Assembly: GCF_036607905.1 (NCBI RefSeq)
Contig: NZ_CP144555.1
Span: forward strand, 682,001 to 746,000
Source: Streptomyces sp. SCSIO 75703
GTDB taxonomy: Bacteria > Actinomycetota > Actinomycetes > Streptomycetales > Streptomycetaceae
DNA length: 64,000 nucleotides
Direction: 5' to 3'
Shown: piece after piece, positions 45,425-54,943 of the stretch
How the letters are laid out: the number at the start of each line of letters is the position of its first letter
Position numbering within the stretch: the stretch's first letter is position 1
Program-made: the position numbers and the translations under genes
Notes under the pieces: model-generated
Seen by the model: only the letters and a program-made list of their open reading frames with translations
Database searches by the model: none
Told to the model about the DNA's origin: nothing

Positions 45425-45714
45425 GCGGTCTCGCCTTCCGGCCGGCCGGGAGACGGCCGGGTCGTCGACGTCGCCGCCCGGCAGCCGGAAGGCGGGCAGT
45501 GACCGTCCCCGACCGGCAGCCGCGTCCGCGCGCCGGCCCGGCCGTGGGTGAAGTCGTCGAAGAAGGTGGTGCGGCAGGCGCCGGGCCGTTCGGCGGGGCC
45601 GGAGCGGGAAGGCCGTGGTGGCGCCGCCCGTGCCCCCCCCGCTCAGGGGTGGTGCCCGGGGCGGACACGGACTCCCGCGTCCGCGCCCCGCCCCGGGGGC
45701 TCGCCGGTCGCGGC
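45425..45714 (-). pseudogene. Possible N-terminal remnant of a glycan hydrolase
   Basis: On the minus strand the segment near 45520-45580 reads ACRTTFFDDFTHGRAGART, resembling the first strand (FFDDF) of concanavalin-like glycoside hydrolases, followed by GHCPPSGCRAATSTTRPSPG. It lies to the right of the IS110 element in the same orientation as the C-terminal fragment at 43690-43866. The rest of this 290-bp stretch, up to the GH1 stop, has no gene. Confidence 0.3.
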
Positions 45715-47073
45715 TCAGGCGGCCTCGGGCCGCGCCTTCCGGGCCGCCCGGATGATCTCCGCGTACCGCCGGCCGCTGGACTTGACGGTGCGGGCCTGGG
45801 TCGCGTAGTCGACGTGGACCAGGCCGAAGCGCGTGTCGTAGCCGTACGCCCACTCGAAGTTGTCCAGCAGCGACCAGGCGAAGTAGCCCTTCAGCGGGAC
45901 GCCCTTGCGGGCCGCCGAGGCGCACGCGGCCAGGTGGGAGACGAGGTAGTCCGCGCGCCGCGGGTCCTCGACCGCCCCGTCGGGGCCCGTCTCGTCCGGG
46001 AACGAGGAGCCGTTCTCCGTGACGTACAGGTTCCGCGCGCCGTACTCCTCGGCGAGGCGCAGCAGCAGGGCCTCCAGACCGTCGGCGTCGATCTCCCAGT
46101 CCATGCCGGTGCGCGGGACGCCGACGCGGCGGACGGTACGGACGCGCGGAGCCGGGCCCGTGGGGTCGTCGGCGACGGTCTGCGGGAAGTAGTAGTTGAG
46201 GCCGAGCCAGTCCAGCGGGGTGCCGATGAGGTCCATGTCGCCGGGCTTCTCGGGGAGTTCGACGCCGTACACCTCGCGCATGTCCGCGGGGAAGCCGCGG
46301 CCGTGGACCGGGTCGAGCCACCAGCGGTTGGTGTGGCCGTCCATGCGGCGGGCGGCGGCCCGGTCCTCGTCGCGGTCGGTGGCGGGATGGATGGTGGAGA
46401 GGTTGTTGACGATGCCCACCTGGGCGCCGGGCGCCTCCGCCTTGACCGCGGCCATCGCCAGCCCGTGGCCGAGCAGCAGGTGGTACGAGGCGCGCACGGC
46501 CGCCGTCAGGTCGGTCCAGCCGGGCGCCATCACACCGTCGAGGTGGCCGATCCACGCCGAGCACAGCGGCTCGTTGAGCGTGGCCCAGTGGCCGACCCGG
46601 TCGCCGAGGCGGGCGGCCACGGCCGCGGCGTACCCGGCGAAGTGCTCGGCGGTCTCCCGCTCGGGCCAGCCGCCTCGGTCCTGGAGCACCTGCGGCAGGT
46701 CCCAGTGGTAGAGGGTGACGGACGGGGTGATGCCCGCCCCCAGCAGGCCGTCGACGAGCCGGTCGTAGAAGTCGAGGCCCTTGTCGTTGACGGGGCCGTC
46801 GCCGCCGGGCCTGACCCGGGGCCAGGCGACCGACAGGCGGTAGGCGTTGGTGCCGAGCCCGCGCATCAGCTCGATGTCCTCGGGCCAGCGGTGGTAGTGG
46901 TCGCAGGCGACATCGCCGTGATCGTTGTTGTCGGTCTTCCCGGGGGTGTGCGAGAAGGTGTCCCAGATCGACGGCGAACGGCCGTCCTCCGCCACGGCTC
47001 CCTCGATCTGGTACGCCGATGTGGCCGTGCCCCACAGGAAGTCGTGCGGGAGTGCGGCGAGGTCGATGGTCAC
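45715..47073 (-). CDS. GH1 beta-glucosidase
   Basis: A 452-residue cytoplasmic family-1 glycosidase that hydrolyses beta-glucosides such as cellobiose. GTG 47073 follows GAGAGGAA. Acid/base Glu is in [11 protein letters not shown], nucleophile Glu in [13 protein letters not shown]-terminal [16 protein letters not shown] and C-terminal [20 protein letters not shown] are standard GH1 blocks. No signal peptide, so it acts on imported oligosaccharides, fitting the adjacent sugar ABC importer. Resembles BglC of Streptomyces ceb loci, but no CebR gene or canonical CebR box was seen here. Confidence 0.95.
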   Translation of the reverse strand: MTIDLAALPHDFLWGTATSAYQIEGAVAEDGRSPSIWDTFSHTPGKTDNNDHGDVACDHYHRWPEDIELMRGLGTNAYRLSVAWPRVRPGGDGPVNDKGLDFYDRLVDGLLGAGITPSVTLYHWDLPQVLQDRGGWPERETAEHFAGYAAAVAARLGDRVGHWATLNEPLCSAWIGHLDGVMAPGWTDLTAAVRASYHLLLGHGLAMAAVKAEAPGAQVGIVNNLSTIHPATDRDEDRAAARRMDGHTNRWWLDPVHGRGFPADMREVYGVELPEKPGDMDLIGTPLDWLGLNYYFPQTVADDPTGPAPRVRTVRRVGVPRTGMDWEIDADGLEALLLRLAEEYGARNLYVTENGSSFPDETGPDGAVEDPRRADYLVSHLAACASAARKGVPLKGYFAWSLLDNFEWAYGYDTRFGLVHVDYATQARTVKSSGRRYAEIIRAARKARPEAA

Positions 47074-47431
47074 GGGGTTCCTCTCGTTGTCACGGGGTGG
47101 GTCGCCGGGCGGCTCGTGGCCGCGCGGACGGGTCGGGCCGGATCACCGGCCGCCCGGCGGCTGATGGCCGGCGGCGGCCGGACGCCGGACGGGCGGTCGC
47201 GGTGGGACGGGTGCACGCCGTGCGGCACGTGGTCACGGTGCGGAGCCTGGGCGTGCGGGGGCCGGTGAGCCCGGTGGTGCGGGCGACGGTACGCCGGCCT
47301 GCCCCGCCCGAAGCCGCCCGTACGCCGGTCGGCTGGGGGACGCCCGTTCGCGGCGCGGCCGGCCCCGGGGCGGGCGGTCGCGGCCCGGCGGTGACGGACC
47401 GCGCGGTGACGGACCGCGCGGTGGCCGCCGG
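47074..47431. other. 358-bp spacer between sugar permease and GH1 gene
   Basis: G+C-rich with a 15-bp tandem repeat (GCGGTGACGGACCGC at 47388-47402 and 47403-47417) close to the permease stop, possibly forming stem-loops since the unit ends are complementary. The 80 bases before the GH1 start presumably hold its leader; no operator could be recognised. Confidence 0.4.
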
Positions 47432-48337
47432 TCACTTGACGGCTCCGGCGGTCAGTCCGGCGACCAGGTAGCGCTGGAGGAGCAGGAAGCCCGCCACCAC
47501 GGGGACGCTGACCACCAGGGAGGCGGCCATGATCTGGTTCCAGTAGACGTCGTTCTGGGTGGAGTAGCCCTGGAGGCCGACCGCGAGGGTGCGGGTCGTC
47601 TCGTTGGTCATCACCGAGGCGAACAGCACCTCGCCCCACGCGGTCATGAAGGCGTAGACGGCGACCGCGACGATGCCCGGGACGGCCGCCGGGACCACGA
47701 CGCTGATCAGCGCGCGCAGCGGGCCGCAGCCGTCCACCATGGCCGCCTCGTCCAGATCGCGCGGCACCGAGTCGAAGTAGCCGATCAGCATCCAGATGGA
47801 GAAGGGCAGGGAGAAGGTCAGGTACGTGAGGATCAGCCCGCCGCGCGAGCCGAACAGGGCGATGCCGGTCGCGTTGCCGATGTTCACGTAGATGAGGAAC
47901 AACGGCAGCAGGAAGAGGATGCCGGGGAACATCTGGGTCGACAGGACCGTCACCGAGAAGACGCGCTTGCCGCGGAAGGCGTAGCGGCTGACGGCGTAGG
48001 CCGCGAAGACCGCGATCACCACCGAGCAGACGGTGGCCGCGCCCGCGACGATCAGAGAGTTCACGAAGTAGTCGGCGAGCGGGACCGTCGACCAGATGTC
48101 GATGTACGGGCGGATCGTCAGCCCGCTCGGCAGCCAGCGGAACTCGCCGGAGACGTCCTGGAGCGGTTTGAGCGAGCTGGAGACCATCACGTACACCGGC
48201 AGCAGGACGAAGCCGGTCAGCAGGGTCAGGAAGACGCGGCGGGTCCACAGGAAGGAGCGCGGGGCCGCCATCGGGGAGCGGGCCGGGGCCTTCGCCCGGG
48301 TGAGCGGCGGGCGTTCGGCCGGCCGGGCGCTAGACAT
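47432..48337 (-). CDS. Sugar ABC transporter permease, MalG type
   Basis: A 301-residue inner-membrane permease of the carbohydrate uptake CUT1 family. Six hydrophobic helices; the EAA loop that docks the ATPase reads LDEAAMVDGCGPLRALISVV. ATG 48337 overlaps the MalF-type gene by eight bases. The N-terminal 25 residues are a basic, Pro-rich cytoplasmic tail. No ATPase is encoded nearby; Streptomyces sugar importers commonly share MsiK. Confidence 0.93.
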   Translation of the reverse strand: MSSARPAERPPLTRAKAPARSPMAAPRSFLWTRRVFLTLLTGFVLLPVYVMVSSSLKPLQDVSGEFRWLPSGLTIRPYIDIWSTVPLADYFVNSLIVAGAATVCSVVIAVFAAYAVSRYAFRGKRVFSVTVLSTQMFPGILFLLPLFLIYVNIGNATGIALFGSRGGLILTYLTFSLPFSIWMLIGYFDSVPRDLDEAAMVDGCGPLRALISVVVPAAVPGIVAVAVYAFMTAWGEVLFASVMTNETTRTLAVGLQGYSTQNDVYWNQIMAASLVVSVPVVAGFLLLQRYLVAGLTAGAVK

Positions 48338-49328
48338 CGGCCGTCTTCCTCCCTCTCGAGGTCAGGAACAGGTAGACGCCGGTCACCAGCAGCAGGAAGA
48401 GCAGCAGCAGGACCGACATGGCGGAGCCGGTGCCGAAGTCCCAGGTGACGAACGACGACTGGTAGATGTGGATCGAGACCAGGTCGGCGGCCTCCGGGGC
48501 GGCCTTGCCGAACAGCACGTAGGGCGTGTTGAAGTCGTTGAACGTCCACAGGAACAGGACGAGGACGAGGACCTGGTTGACCGGGCGCAGCGACGGCAGG
48601 GTGATGCGGCGGATCTGCTGCCAGGTGCCGGCGCCGTCCAGGGCGGCGGCCTCGTACAGCTCGCGGGGGATGTTCTGGAGCCCCGCCATGACGATGAGGA
48701 AGGCGAACGGCCAGCCCTTCCACACGGAGACGACCAGAAGGGCGATGAAGCTGTTGTCGCCGATCAGCCAGAAGGAGGGCTTGTCGGTGAGGCCGAGCTG
48801 GTCGTACAGGACGTGGTTCACCAGGCCGTTGTCGTGCTGGAACATGAACGCCCAGGTGATCACGGCCGCGTAGACGGGCAGCGCGTACGGGACGAGGAAG
48901 AGGGCGCGCAGCAGTCCCCGGCCGCGGAAGGCGTCCTGCATGCAGATGGCCGCGGCCGTGCCGATCAGCCAGCACAGGCCGACCGACAGGACGGTGAAGA
49001 CGCAGGTGACCAGGAAGGAGTGGAGCAGCGCCTCGCCGACGGGGGCGTCGAAGTCCAGCGACACCCGGTAGTTGTCGCCGCCGGTCCAGGGGGCCGTGCC
49101 CCAGTCCCGGAGGGTGAACTGGGTCAGTTCCTTGAAGCTCATCACGATGCCGATGACCATCGGCACGAGATGCACGAGGAGTTCGAGGAGCAGGGCGGGC
49201 AGGAGCAGCAGGTAGGGCAGGCCGATGCGGCGCAGGCGGCCGGGGAGGCGGCCGCCGCGCGCCGCCCCGGGGGTGCCGGGGCCGGTCTCCCGCGCGCCCG
49301 GCCGGGCCGGGACGGTCGTGGTGGTCAT
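48330..49328 (-). CDS. Sugar ABC transporter permease, MalF type
   Basis: A 332-residue CUT1 permease with six helices and the EAA loop YEAAALDGAGTWQQIRRITL. ATG 49328 is given as start. A GTG at 49364 overlapping the binding-protein stop (GTGA) is in frame and would add 12 residues, so the true start is uncertain. It works with the MalG-type partner and the upstream lipoprotein in oligosaccharide import. Confidence 0.92.
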   Translation of the reverse strand: MTTTTVPARPGARETGPGTPGAARGGRLPGRLRRIGLPYLLLLPALLLELLVHLVPMVIGIVMSFKELTQFTLRDWGTAPWTGGDNYRVSLDFDAPVGEALLHSFLVTCVFTVLSVGLCWLIGTAAAICMQDAFRGRGLLRALFLVPYALPVYAAVITWAFMFQHDNGLVNHVLYDQLGLTDKPSFWLIGDNSFIALLVVSVWKGWPFAFLIVMAGLQNIPRELYEAAALDGAGTWQQIRRITLPSLRPVNQVLVLVLFLWTFNDFNTPYVLFGKAAPEAADLVSIHIYQSSFVTWDFGTGSAMSVLLLLFLLLVTGVYLFLTSRGRKTADV

Positions 49329-49360
49329 GGCGGGGTCCGTGGTCGTGGTCGCGGGGCCGC

Positions 49361-50680
49361 TCACTTCGCCGGCATCTGCTGCTGGGCCTTGGCGAGCCGT
49401 GCCCTGACCGACTCGGTGGTCACCGCGCGGCCGGCGGCGGCGTCGGCGAACAGTTCCTTCACGGCGGTGCCGACCGCGGTCTCGAACTGCGACTCGTCGG
49501 GCACCTGGGGCAGCGCGGCGGCGCTGGTGGCGAGGGTCTCGCGCAGGACGGCGGTGGAGGGCGAGCCGAAGGCGGGGTCGGCCTGGGCCGCCTTGACCGG
49601 CGGGATGGAGCCGTACGCCTGGTTGAGGATCTTCTGCTCGGCGTCGCTGGTCATGAACTTCACGAACGCGGTGGCGCCGTCGAGGTTGCGGGTGTTCTTG
49701 AAGACGGCCATGTTGATGCCGGCGACCATGGAGTTGGTGGCCTTGCCCGTGCCGGGGGTGCCGGAGGGCACGGGGGCGGGGGCGACGCCCCACTCGTCGT
49801 CCGTCATGCCGAGGCTCTTGAAGGTGGCGGAGGCGGTCTGCCACAGCACCATCGCCGTCTTGCCGTTGGCGAAGTCGCTGAGGGACTGGTTCTGCGCGTA
49901 CTCGGCGTTGCCGGGGGCCACGATCTCGTCCTCGGCCATCAGGTCGACGTACTGCTTGACGGCGGCGACGGCCCCGTCGGAGGTGAAGTCGGCCTTGCCG
50001 TCGGCGGTGAAGAAGTCGGCGCCGTGCTGCTTGCCGAGGACGAAGACCTGGTGGATGTTGTTGGAGAGGTTGGAACCCTCCGCCCCCAGGCCCCACTTGC
50101 CGCCGTCCTTCGAGATCTTGCGGCCGGCCTCGACGAGTTCGTCCCAGGTGGCCGGCGGTTCGCCGATGCCGGCGTCGGCGAACATCTTCTTGTTGTAGTA
50201 GAGCGCGTACGCCATCGAGTAGAGCGGCACCGCCGCCGGGTCCTCGCCCGCCACCCCGGTCGAGCCGAGCGCCGACTCCACGAAGCGGTCCCGCCCGCCG
50301 ATCGCGTCGAAGTTCTTCTCGTCCCAGGGCAGCAGGGCGCCGGTGGCCTGGAGGGACGCGCTCCAGGTGTTGCCGATGTTGAGGACGTCGGGGCCCTGGC
50401 CGGAGGTGGTGGCGGTGAGGATGCGGTTGAGCAGGTCGGGCCAGGGGACCACCTCCAGCTTCACCTTGATGCCGGTCTCCTTCTCGAACTTGTCGAGTTC
50501 GGGCTGGAGCACCTTCTTGTCCACCTCGACGCCGGCGCCCTGGTTGGAGGCCCAGTAGGTCAGCGTCTTCGGCGAGTCGCCTGCCCCGCCGCCCGTGGCG
50601 GAGCCCCCTCCGCAGGCCGAGGCGGCGAGAGCGAGAGACAGGGTGACGGCGCCTACGGCCGCGGCTCGGATGCTGCGCAT
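49361..50680 (-). CDS. Extracellular solute-binding lipoprotein, family 1 (sugar)
   Basis: A 439-residue receptor. ATG 50680 with AGGAG just upstream gives the signal AVGAVTLSLALAASAC and lipobox Cys23, then a Gly/Ser linker. Mature-domain motifs of SBP_bac_1 are clear: LTYWASNQGAG, DVLNIGNTWSASLQATGALL, and GIGEPPATWDELVEAGRKI. First gene of the importer operon. Substrate likely a beta-gluco-oligosaccharide given the GH1 gene; this is inference. Confidence 0.93.
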   Translation of the reverse strand: MRSIRAAAVGAVTLSLALAASACGGGSATGGGAGDSPKTLTYWASNQGAGVEVDKKVLQPELDKFEKETGIKVKLEVVPWPDLLNRILTATTSGQGPDVLNIGNTWSASLQATGALLPWDEKNFDAIGGRDRFVESALGSTGVAGEDPAAVPLYSMAYALYYNKKMFADAGIGEPPATWDELVEAGRKISKDGGKWGLGAEGSNLSNNIHQVFVLGKQHGADFFTADGKADFTSDGAVAAVKQYVDLMAEDEIVAPGNAEYAQNQSLSDFANGKTAMVLWQTASATFKSLGMTDDEWGVAPAPVPSGTPGTGKATNSMVAGINMAVFKNTRNLDGATAFVKFMTSDAEQKILNQAYGSIPPVKAAQADPAFGSPSTAVLRETLATSAAALPQVPDESQFETAVGTAVKELFADAAAGRAVTTESVRARLAKAQQQMPAK

Positions 50681-51606
50681 GGCTCCTGGGTCCCTTTCCG
50701 GGAGTCGAGAAGTCCGAGGACGGCTGACGGGAGGCGGCGGACCCCCCGTTCGCTTCCCGAATCCCCTCATGGCTTAATTTAGGACGTGAGTTAATCTCCG
50801 GGAGAGGGGTCCGTCAAGGGCCCGCGCACGGCCGGCGGGCCGTCGCGGGCCGCACGAGTGGGCCCTGATGACCGGTCACCGCGGGCCGAGGGTCCGTGAC
50901 CTGCGGCGGGAGAGCCGCACCACCGTCTGCAACGGTTGTGTTGCGACGGGCCGGTGAGCCGGCTCGCCCTCGGCCAGGCGGCCGGGCCGAGTTCGGGTTC
51001 CGTCGGCGACGTGGTGGTCCGACTGACGGTCGACGGGGTCGTGGAGGAGGCGGCAGCCTCGGCACGGACGGCGGCCCGCCGCGCACCCTGCTGCGGACCG
51101 GGCCAGGCCGGGGCCACAGCGGGCGGCCGGCCCGGACACGGTCACGGCGGGCGCCGCGATCCTGCCACCCGCGGCGTTCCTCGCCCTCGGCGGCGGGCAA
51201 CGCCGGCTCCCCGTACCGCTCCCGGCCCGGCGGACGGCCCTCGGAGGCGGTCGGGGGCCCGGCCCCGTCCCTACGGGAGGGGTGCGGCCGACGGCTGGGT
51301 GGGGCGCCGGGGGCGTGCGCGGCAGTACGGGGCGCCGGGAAAGCGTGCCCGGCGGGTGGAGGCTGGGGGCGGTAGGGGACACCGAGGGGCCTGGAGCTTA
51401 CCCGGCCGTGCGTACGGGGACACCGACAGGCGCGCGCCCGGCCGTACGGGAGGCGGTGGGTGGGCACGCGGCGATACGGAAAGCGGCGGTACGGGAAGCA
51501 CCGCGGCCGGTGCGCGGCGGTACGGGAGCGGCGGGGCCGGTGGGTGGGGCGGTTGCAGCGGTGCGCGATGATGCCGGTCCGTCCGCCGACCGGAGGAGCC
51601 CACCGT
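50681..51606. other. 926-bp intergenic region with operator and low-complexity repeats
   Basis: The first 130 bases are the promoter region of the sugar importer, with an AT-rich candidate operator at 50774-50794. From about 51260 to 51560 the word GTACGGG recurs at irregular spacing with GGCGG filler, a degenerate repeat zone. Between them, 50950-51080 has a weak protein-like reading (GDVVVRLTVDGVVEEA) with no start. No intact gene is supported. Confidence 0.45.
50774..50794. promoter_or_regulatory. AT-rich candidate operator before the sugar importer
   Basis: TTAATTTAGGACGTGAGTTAA has TTAA at both ends and A/T-rich flanks inside very G+C-rich DNA, about 95 bases upstream of the binding-protein start. 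It is not a canonical CebR site (TGGGAGCGCTCCCA); a ROK or other regulator is possible. Confidence 0.4.
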
Positions 51607-52308
51607 ATGCCCGCACGTGCCGACGTACCGCCCCCCGTCGCGCAGGAGACCCGCGCCAGGACCGAGGGCCCCGCCGCGGCCGGGGACGATGACTCCGGCG
51701 GCCTGATCATCTTCCTGAACGGGACGTCCAGTTCGGGCAAGTCCAGCATCGCCCGGGAGTTGCTCGCGGTGCTGGAGGAACCGTACTTCCACCTGCCCGT
51801 GGACGCCTTCCACGCGATGCGCACCCGCCGGGAGGCCGACCCCGCCGAACTGCCCGCCATCCTGCGGCGCACCTGGCGCGGCTACCACCGGGCCGTCGCC
51901 GGCATGGCCGCGGCCGGCAACAACGTGGTGGTGGACCACGTCCTCAGCGAGGACTGGCGTCTTCCCGACTGCCTCGGCCTCTTCCCGCCGGGCGATGTCG
52001 TCCTGGTCGGCGTACGCTGCTCCCTCGAGGAACTGGAGCGGCGCGAACGGGCGCGCGGCGACCGCCCCGCCGGGCTCGCCGCCCGCCAGTACGGACGGGT
52101 GCACGCCCACGGCCTGTACGACATCGAGTGCGACACCACCACCGCCGACGCCGCGGAATGCGCCCGGCGGATCGGCGCCTTCCTCCCCCACCGCCCGCGG
52201 CCCACCGCGTTCGAACGGCTCCGGGCCACGCTCCGCCCCGACCTGCCGTCCCCGGCCGCTGAACGGGGTCCGGTGTCGACCGCCGACCGGGGGAGAGTCC
52301 TTCCGTGA
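51607..52308 (+). CDS. Chloramphenicol 3-O-phosphotransferase-like kinase
   Basis: A 233-residue P-loop kinase of the CPT family (PF07931), known to inactivate chloramphenicol by 3-O-phosphorylation in its producer. ATG 51607 follows GGAGGAG. Walker A FLNGTSSSGKSS (Lys45), the catalytic Asp region FHLPVDAFHAM (Asp66) and VVVDHVLSEDWRL match. The first 30 residues are a variable tail. No chloramphenicol genes are nearby, so the substrate may be another small hydroxyl compound. Its stop overlaps the GTG of an Imm1-like gene. Confidence 0.88.
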   Translation: MPARADVPPPVAQETRARTEGPAAAGDDDSGGLIIFLNGTSSSGKSSIARELLAVLEEPYFHLPVDAFHAMRTRREADPAELPAILRRTWRGYHRAVAGMAAAGNNVVVDHVLSEDWRLPDCLGLFPPGDVVLVGVRCSLEELERRERARGDRPAGLAARQYGRVHAHGLYDIECDTTTADAAECARRIGAFLPHRPRPTAFERLRATLRPDLPSPAAERGPVSTADRGRVLP

Positions 52309-52682
52309 GCGAGACCTGGGTGATCGAGGAGGACGGCACCGGCGCCGTGGCGGGCGGAGCGGTGCGGGAGGCCCTGCGGACGAGGATCGCCAGGGGGCGG
52401 CTGGAGACGTGGCTGACCGGTTCGTCCGGGCGGTCGCTGGCCATTGTGACGAACACCGAGCGCGCGATGGTGGTGCTCCTCGCCCGTCAGGGCGATCCCG
52501 GCGAGCACGCGGTGGACCCGGGCGCCGAGGACTGGAGCGACGGCTACGCCCTCGCCAACGGGCAGGACGACGCGTATCCGGACGAGGACACCGTCCCGCT
52601 CGACGAGGCGTTCCGGATCGTGGAGCACATCGTCGGCACGGGAACGTGGCCCGCCGACGCCCGCTGGGTGTCCGACCGCTGA
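52305..52682 (+). CDS. Imm1-like immunity protein
   Basis: A 125-residue soluble protein; GTG 52305 overlaps the kinase stop (GTGA). The C-terminal pattern VPLDEAFRIVEHIVGTGTWP followed by DARWVSD is characteristic of Imm1 (PF14430), immunity proteins of polymorphic toxin systems often pairing with deaminase or nuclease toxins. The N-terminal LETWLTGSSGRSLAIVTNTE fits the beta-strand start of that family. No adjacent toxin gene is seen, so it is an orphan or serves another role. Confidence 0.72.
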   Translation: MSETWVIEEDGTGAVAGGAVREALRTRIARGRLETWLTGSSGRSLAIVTNTERAMVVLLARQGDPGEHAVDPGAEDWSDGYALANGQDDAYPDEDTVPLDEAFRIVEHIVGTGTWPADARWVSDR

Positions 52683-53056
52683 CCGGCCCCTGGCCGAGAC
52701 GCGCGTACCCGGCGCGCACACCGTGGAGCGCAGCGCCCGCCCGCTTCCCCGCACCACCGGGCACTGGACCTGGGCGCGGTCGTTCCTCGGCCGGATGAGC
52801 CTCCGCCCGACGGACGCCCCCTGCCTGACGGCGGCTTCACGCCCGACACCGACGATCCCGCCGTCCGCCACGTCGACCGGGTGCGGCAGACGGATCAACG
52901 GGGAGCCAACGGGCTTATGGCTCGCACTTGTTGAACGCAGAGCCACGGAAACGTCCACGGCTCTTGACGCAACGTTCACAGAGCTGAAGCATGCCTGCCA
53001 AGAGAGCGCTCCCCCACCCCCACACCGTTCATTTTCCGAACAGGAGAGCCGCCCCC
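52683..53056. other. 374-bp intergenic region before the beta-helix gene
   Basis: Near its end TTGACG (52964-52969) with AAGCAT 17 bases on is a candidate promoter, followed by a leader with GGAGAG eight bases before ATG 53057. The earlier part has a short protein-like reading (FTPDTDDPAVRHVDRVRQTD) ending in a stop near 52935, possibly a remnant; no intact gene. Confidence 0.35.
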
Positions 53057-54880
53057 ATGTCCTCTTCCCCCATGGGCACCCCCACAGACCCCTCGCGGGA
53101 CTCCGCCGCCGCCGGCACCCCCTCCCTGCGTCGGCGCACGCTCCTCGGCGCCGCCGCGGCGGCCCCGGTACTGGCAGGACTCGCCGGCGCCGCCCCGGCG
53201 TCCGCGGCCGGTTCCGGCGCACGGCCGCGCACCCTGGCCGGCGGCGGCGACCTCGGGCCCAACGTCCTGGTCTTCGACCCGTCCACACCCGACATCCAGG
53301 GCACCCTGGACCGGATCTTCCGGGAGCAGGAGTCGGCGCAGTTCGGCAGTGGCCGCTACGCGCTGTTCTTCAAGCCGGGCACCTACCACGGCCTCAACGC
53401 CCAGCTCGGCTTCTACACCTCCATCGCCGGACTCGGCCTCTCCCCCGACGACACGACGATCAACGGCGACGTCACGGTCGACGCGGGCTGGTTCGACGGC
53501 AACGCCACGCAGAACTTCTGGCGTTCGGCGGAGAACCTCGCCCTGGTCCCGGTGAACGGCACCAACCGCTGGGCGGTGTCGCAGGCGGCGCCCTTCCGGC
53601 GGATGCACGTGCGCGGCGGCCTCAACCTCGCGCCCGACGGCTACGGCTGGGCGAGCGGCGGCTACATCGCCGACAGCCGCGTCGACGGCCAGGTCGGCCC
53701 GTACTCGCAGCAGCAGTGGTACACCCGGGACAGTTCGGTCGGCGGCTGGCTCAACGCCGTCTGGAACATGGTCTTCTCCGGCGTCGAGGGCGCCCCCGGC
53801 CAGAGCTTCCCCGACCCGCCGTACACGACGCTCGACACCACGCCGGTCTCCCGCGAGAAGCCCTTCCTGTACCTGGACGGGGACGAGTTCCGGGTCTTCC
53901 TGCCGGAGAAGCGGACCAACGCCCGCGGCGTCTCCTGGGGCAACGGCACCCCGCGCGGCACCTCACTCCCGCTGACCCGGTTCTACGTGGCCCGCCCCGG
54001 CGACTCGGCCGCCGCCCTCAACCAGGCGCTCGGCGAAGGGCTCCACCTGCTGCTGACGCCGGGCGTCTACCGGCTGGACGGCACGATCGAGGTCGACCGC
54101 GCGGACACCGTCGTCCTCGGCCTCGGGTACGCCACGCTGATCCCCGACAACGGGGCCACCGCGGTACGGGTCGCCGACGTGGACGGCGTCCGGCTCGCCG
54201 GCTTCCTCGTCGACGCGGGCCCCGTCAACTCCGAGGTCCTGGTGGAGGTCGGACCGCAGGGCGCCTCGCGGGACCACTCGGCCAACCCGACCACCGTCCA
54301 GGACGTGTTCGTGCGCATCGGCGGCGCGGGCCCCGGCAAGGCGACGCACAGCCTGGTCGTCAACAGCCGCCACACCATCGTCGACCACACCTGGATCTGG
54401 CGTGCCGACCACGGCGACGGCGTCGGCTGGGAGACCAACCGGGCCGACTACGGCGTCGTCGTCAACGGCGACGACGTGCTGTGCACCGGTCTGTTCGTCG
54501 AGCACTTCAACAAGTACGACGTCCAGTGGAACGGCGAACGGGGCCGCACGATCTTCTACCAGAACGAGAAGGCGTACGACGCCCCCGACCAGGCCGCCAT
54601 CCAGAACGGCTCCCTCAACGGATACGCCGCGTACAAGGTCGGCGACCACGTGACCGAGCACGAGGGCTGGGGGATGGGAAGTTACTGCTACTACAACGTC
54701 GACCCGTCCATCGTCCAGCACCACGGCTTCGCCGCCCCCGAACGCCCCGGCGTCCGCTTCCACGGCCTCCTGGTGGTCTCCCTGAGCGGCCACGGCCAGT
54801 ACGAACACGTCATCAACGACACCGGCGCCCCCACCTCGGGCACGTCCACCGTCCCGTCGACGGTGGTGTCCTTCCCCTGA
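53057..54880 (+). CDS. Tat-exported right-handed beta-helix protein
   Basis: A 607-residue secreted protein. ATG 53057 follows GGAGAG. The signal has a twin-arginine motif (SLRRRTLLGAAAAAPVLAG) and an Ala-x-Ala cleavage region (PASAAG). The mature part shows repeated short strands and turns of a pectate-lyase-like helix, e.g. FFKPGTYHGLNAQLGFYTSI, HTIVDHTWIWRADHGDGVGW and LFVEHFNKYDVQWNG. In Streptomyces genomes such proteins are often mislabelled adenylyl cyclase; a polysaccharide-active enzyme is more likely. Substrate unknown. It stands alone, ended by a strong stem-loop. Confidence 0.8.
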   Translation: MSSSPMGTPTDPSRDSAAAGTPSLRRRTLLGAAAAAPVLAGLAGAAPASAAGSGARPRTLAGGGDLGPNVLVFDPSTPDIQGTLDRIFREQESAQFGSGRYALFFKPGTYHGLNAQLGFYTSIAGLGLSPDDTTINGDVTVDAGWFDGNATQNFWRSAENLALVPVNGTNRWAVSQAAPFRRMHVRGGLNLAPDGYGWASGGYIADSRVDGQVGPYSQQQWYTRDSSVGGWLNAVWNMVFSGVEGAPGQSFPDPPYTTLDTTPVSREKPFLYLDGDEFRVFLPEKRTNARGVSWGNGTPRGTSLPLTRFYVARPGDSAAALNQALGEGLHLLLTPGVYRLDGTIEVDRADTVVLGLGYATLIPDNGATAVRVADVDGVRLAGFLVDAGPVNSEVLVEVGPQGASRDHSANPTTVQDVFVRIGGAGPGKATHSLVVNSRHTIVDHTWIWRADHGDGVGWETNRADYGVVVNGDDVLCTGLFVEHFNKYDVQWNGERGRTIFYQNEKAYDAPDQAAIQNGSLNGYAAYKVGDHVTEHEGWGMGSYCYYNVDPSIVQHHGFAAPERPGVRFHGLLVVSLSGHGQYEHVINDTGAPTSGTSTVPSTVVSFP

Positions 54881-54895
54881 CGGCCCCGGCTCCCT

Positions 54896-54928
54896 GGCCG
54901 GCCCTTCCCCCGGCGGGAGGGGCCGGCC
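54896..54928. terminator. Stem-loop between convergent genes
   Basis: GGCCGGCCC (54896-54904) pairs perfectly with GGGCCGGCC (54920-54928). The 15-base loop is itself partly self-complementary. It lies between the beta-helix stop and the stop of the convergent membrane protein. Confidence 0.7.
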
Positions 54929-54943
54929 CGTTCCCGCGCCGAG

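Noticed and set aside
47388..47417. Two-unit 15-bp tandem repeat as a regulatory array
   Set aside because: Only two copies, at a gene end in very G+C-rich DNA; recorded within the spacer entry but not strong enough as a finding.
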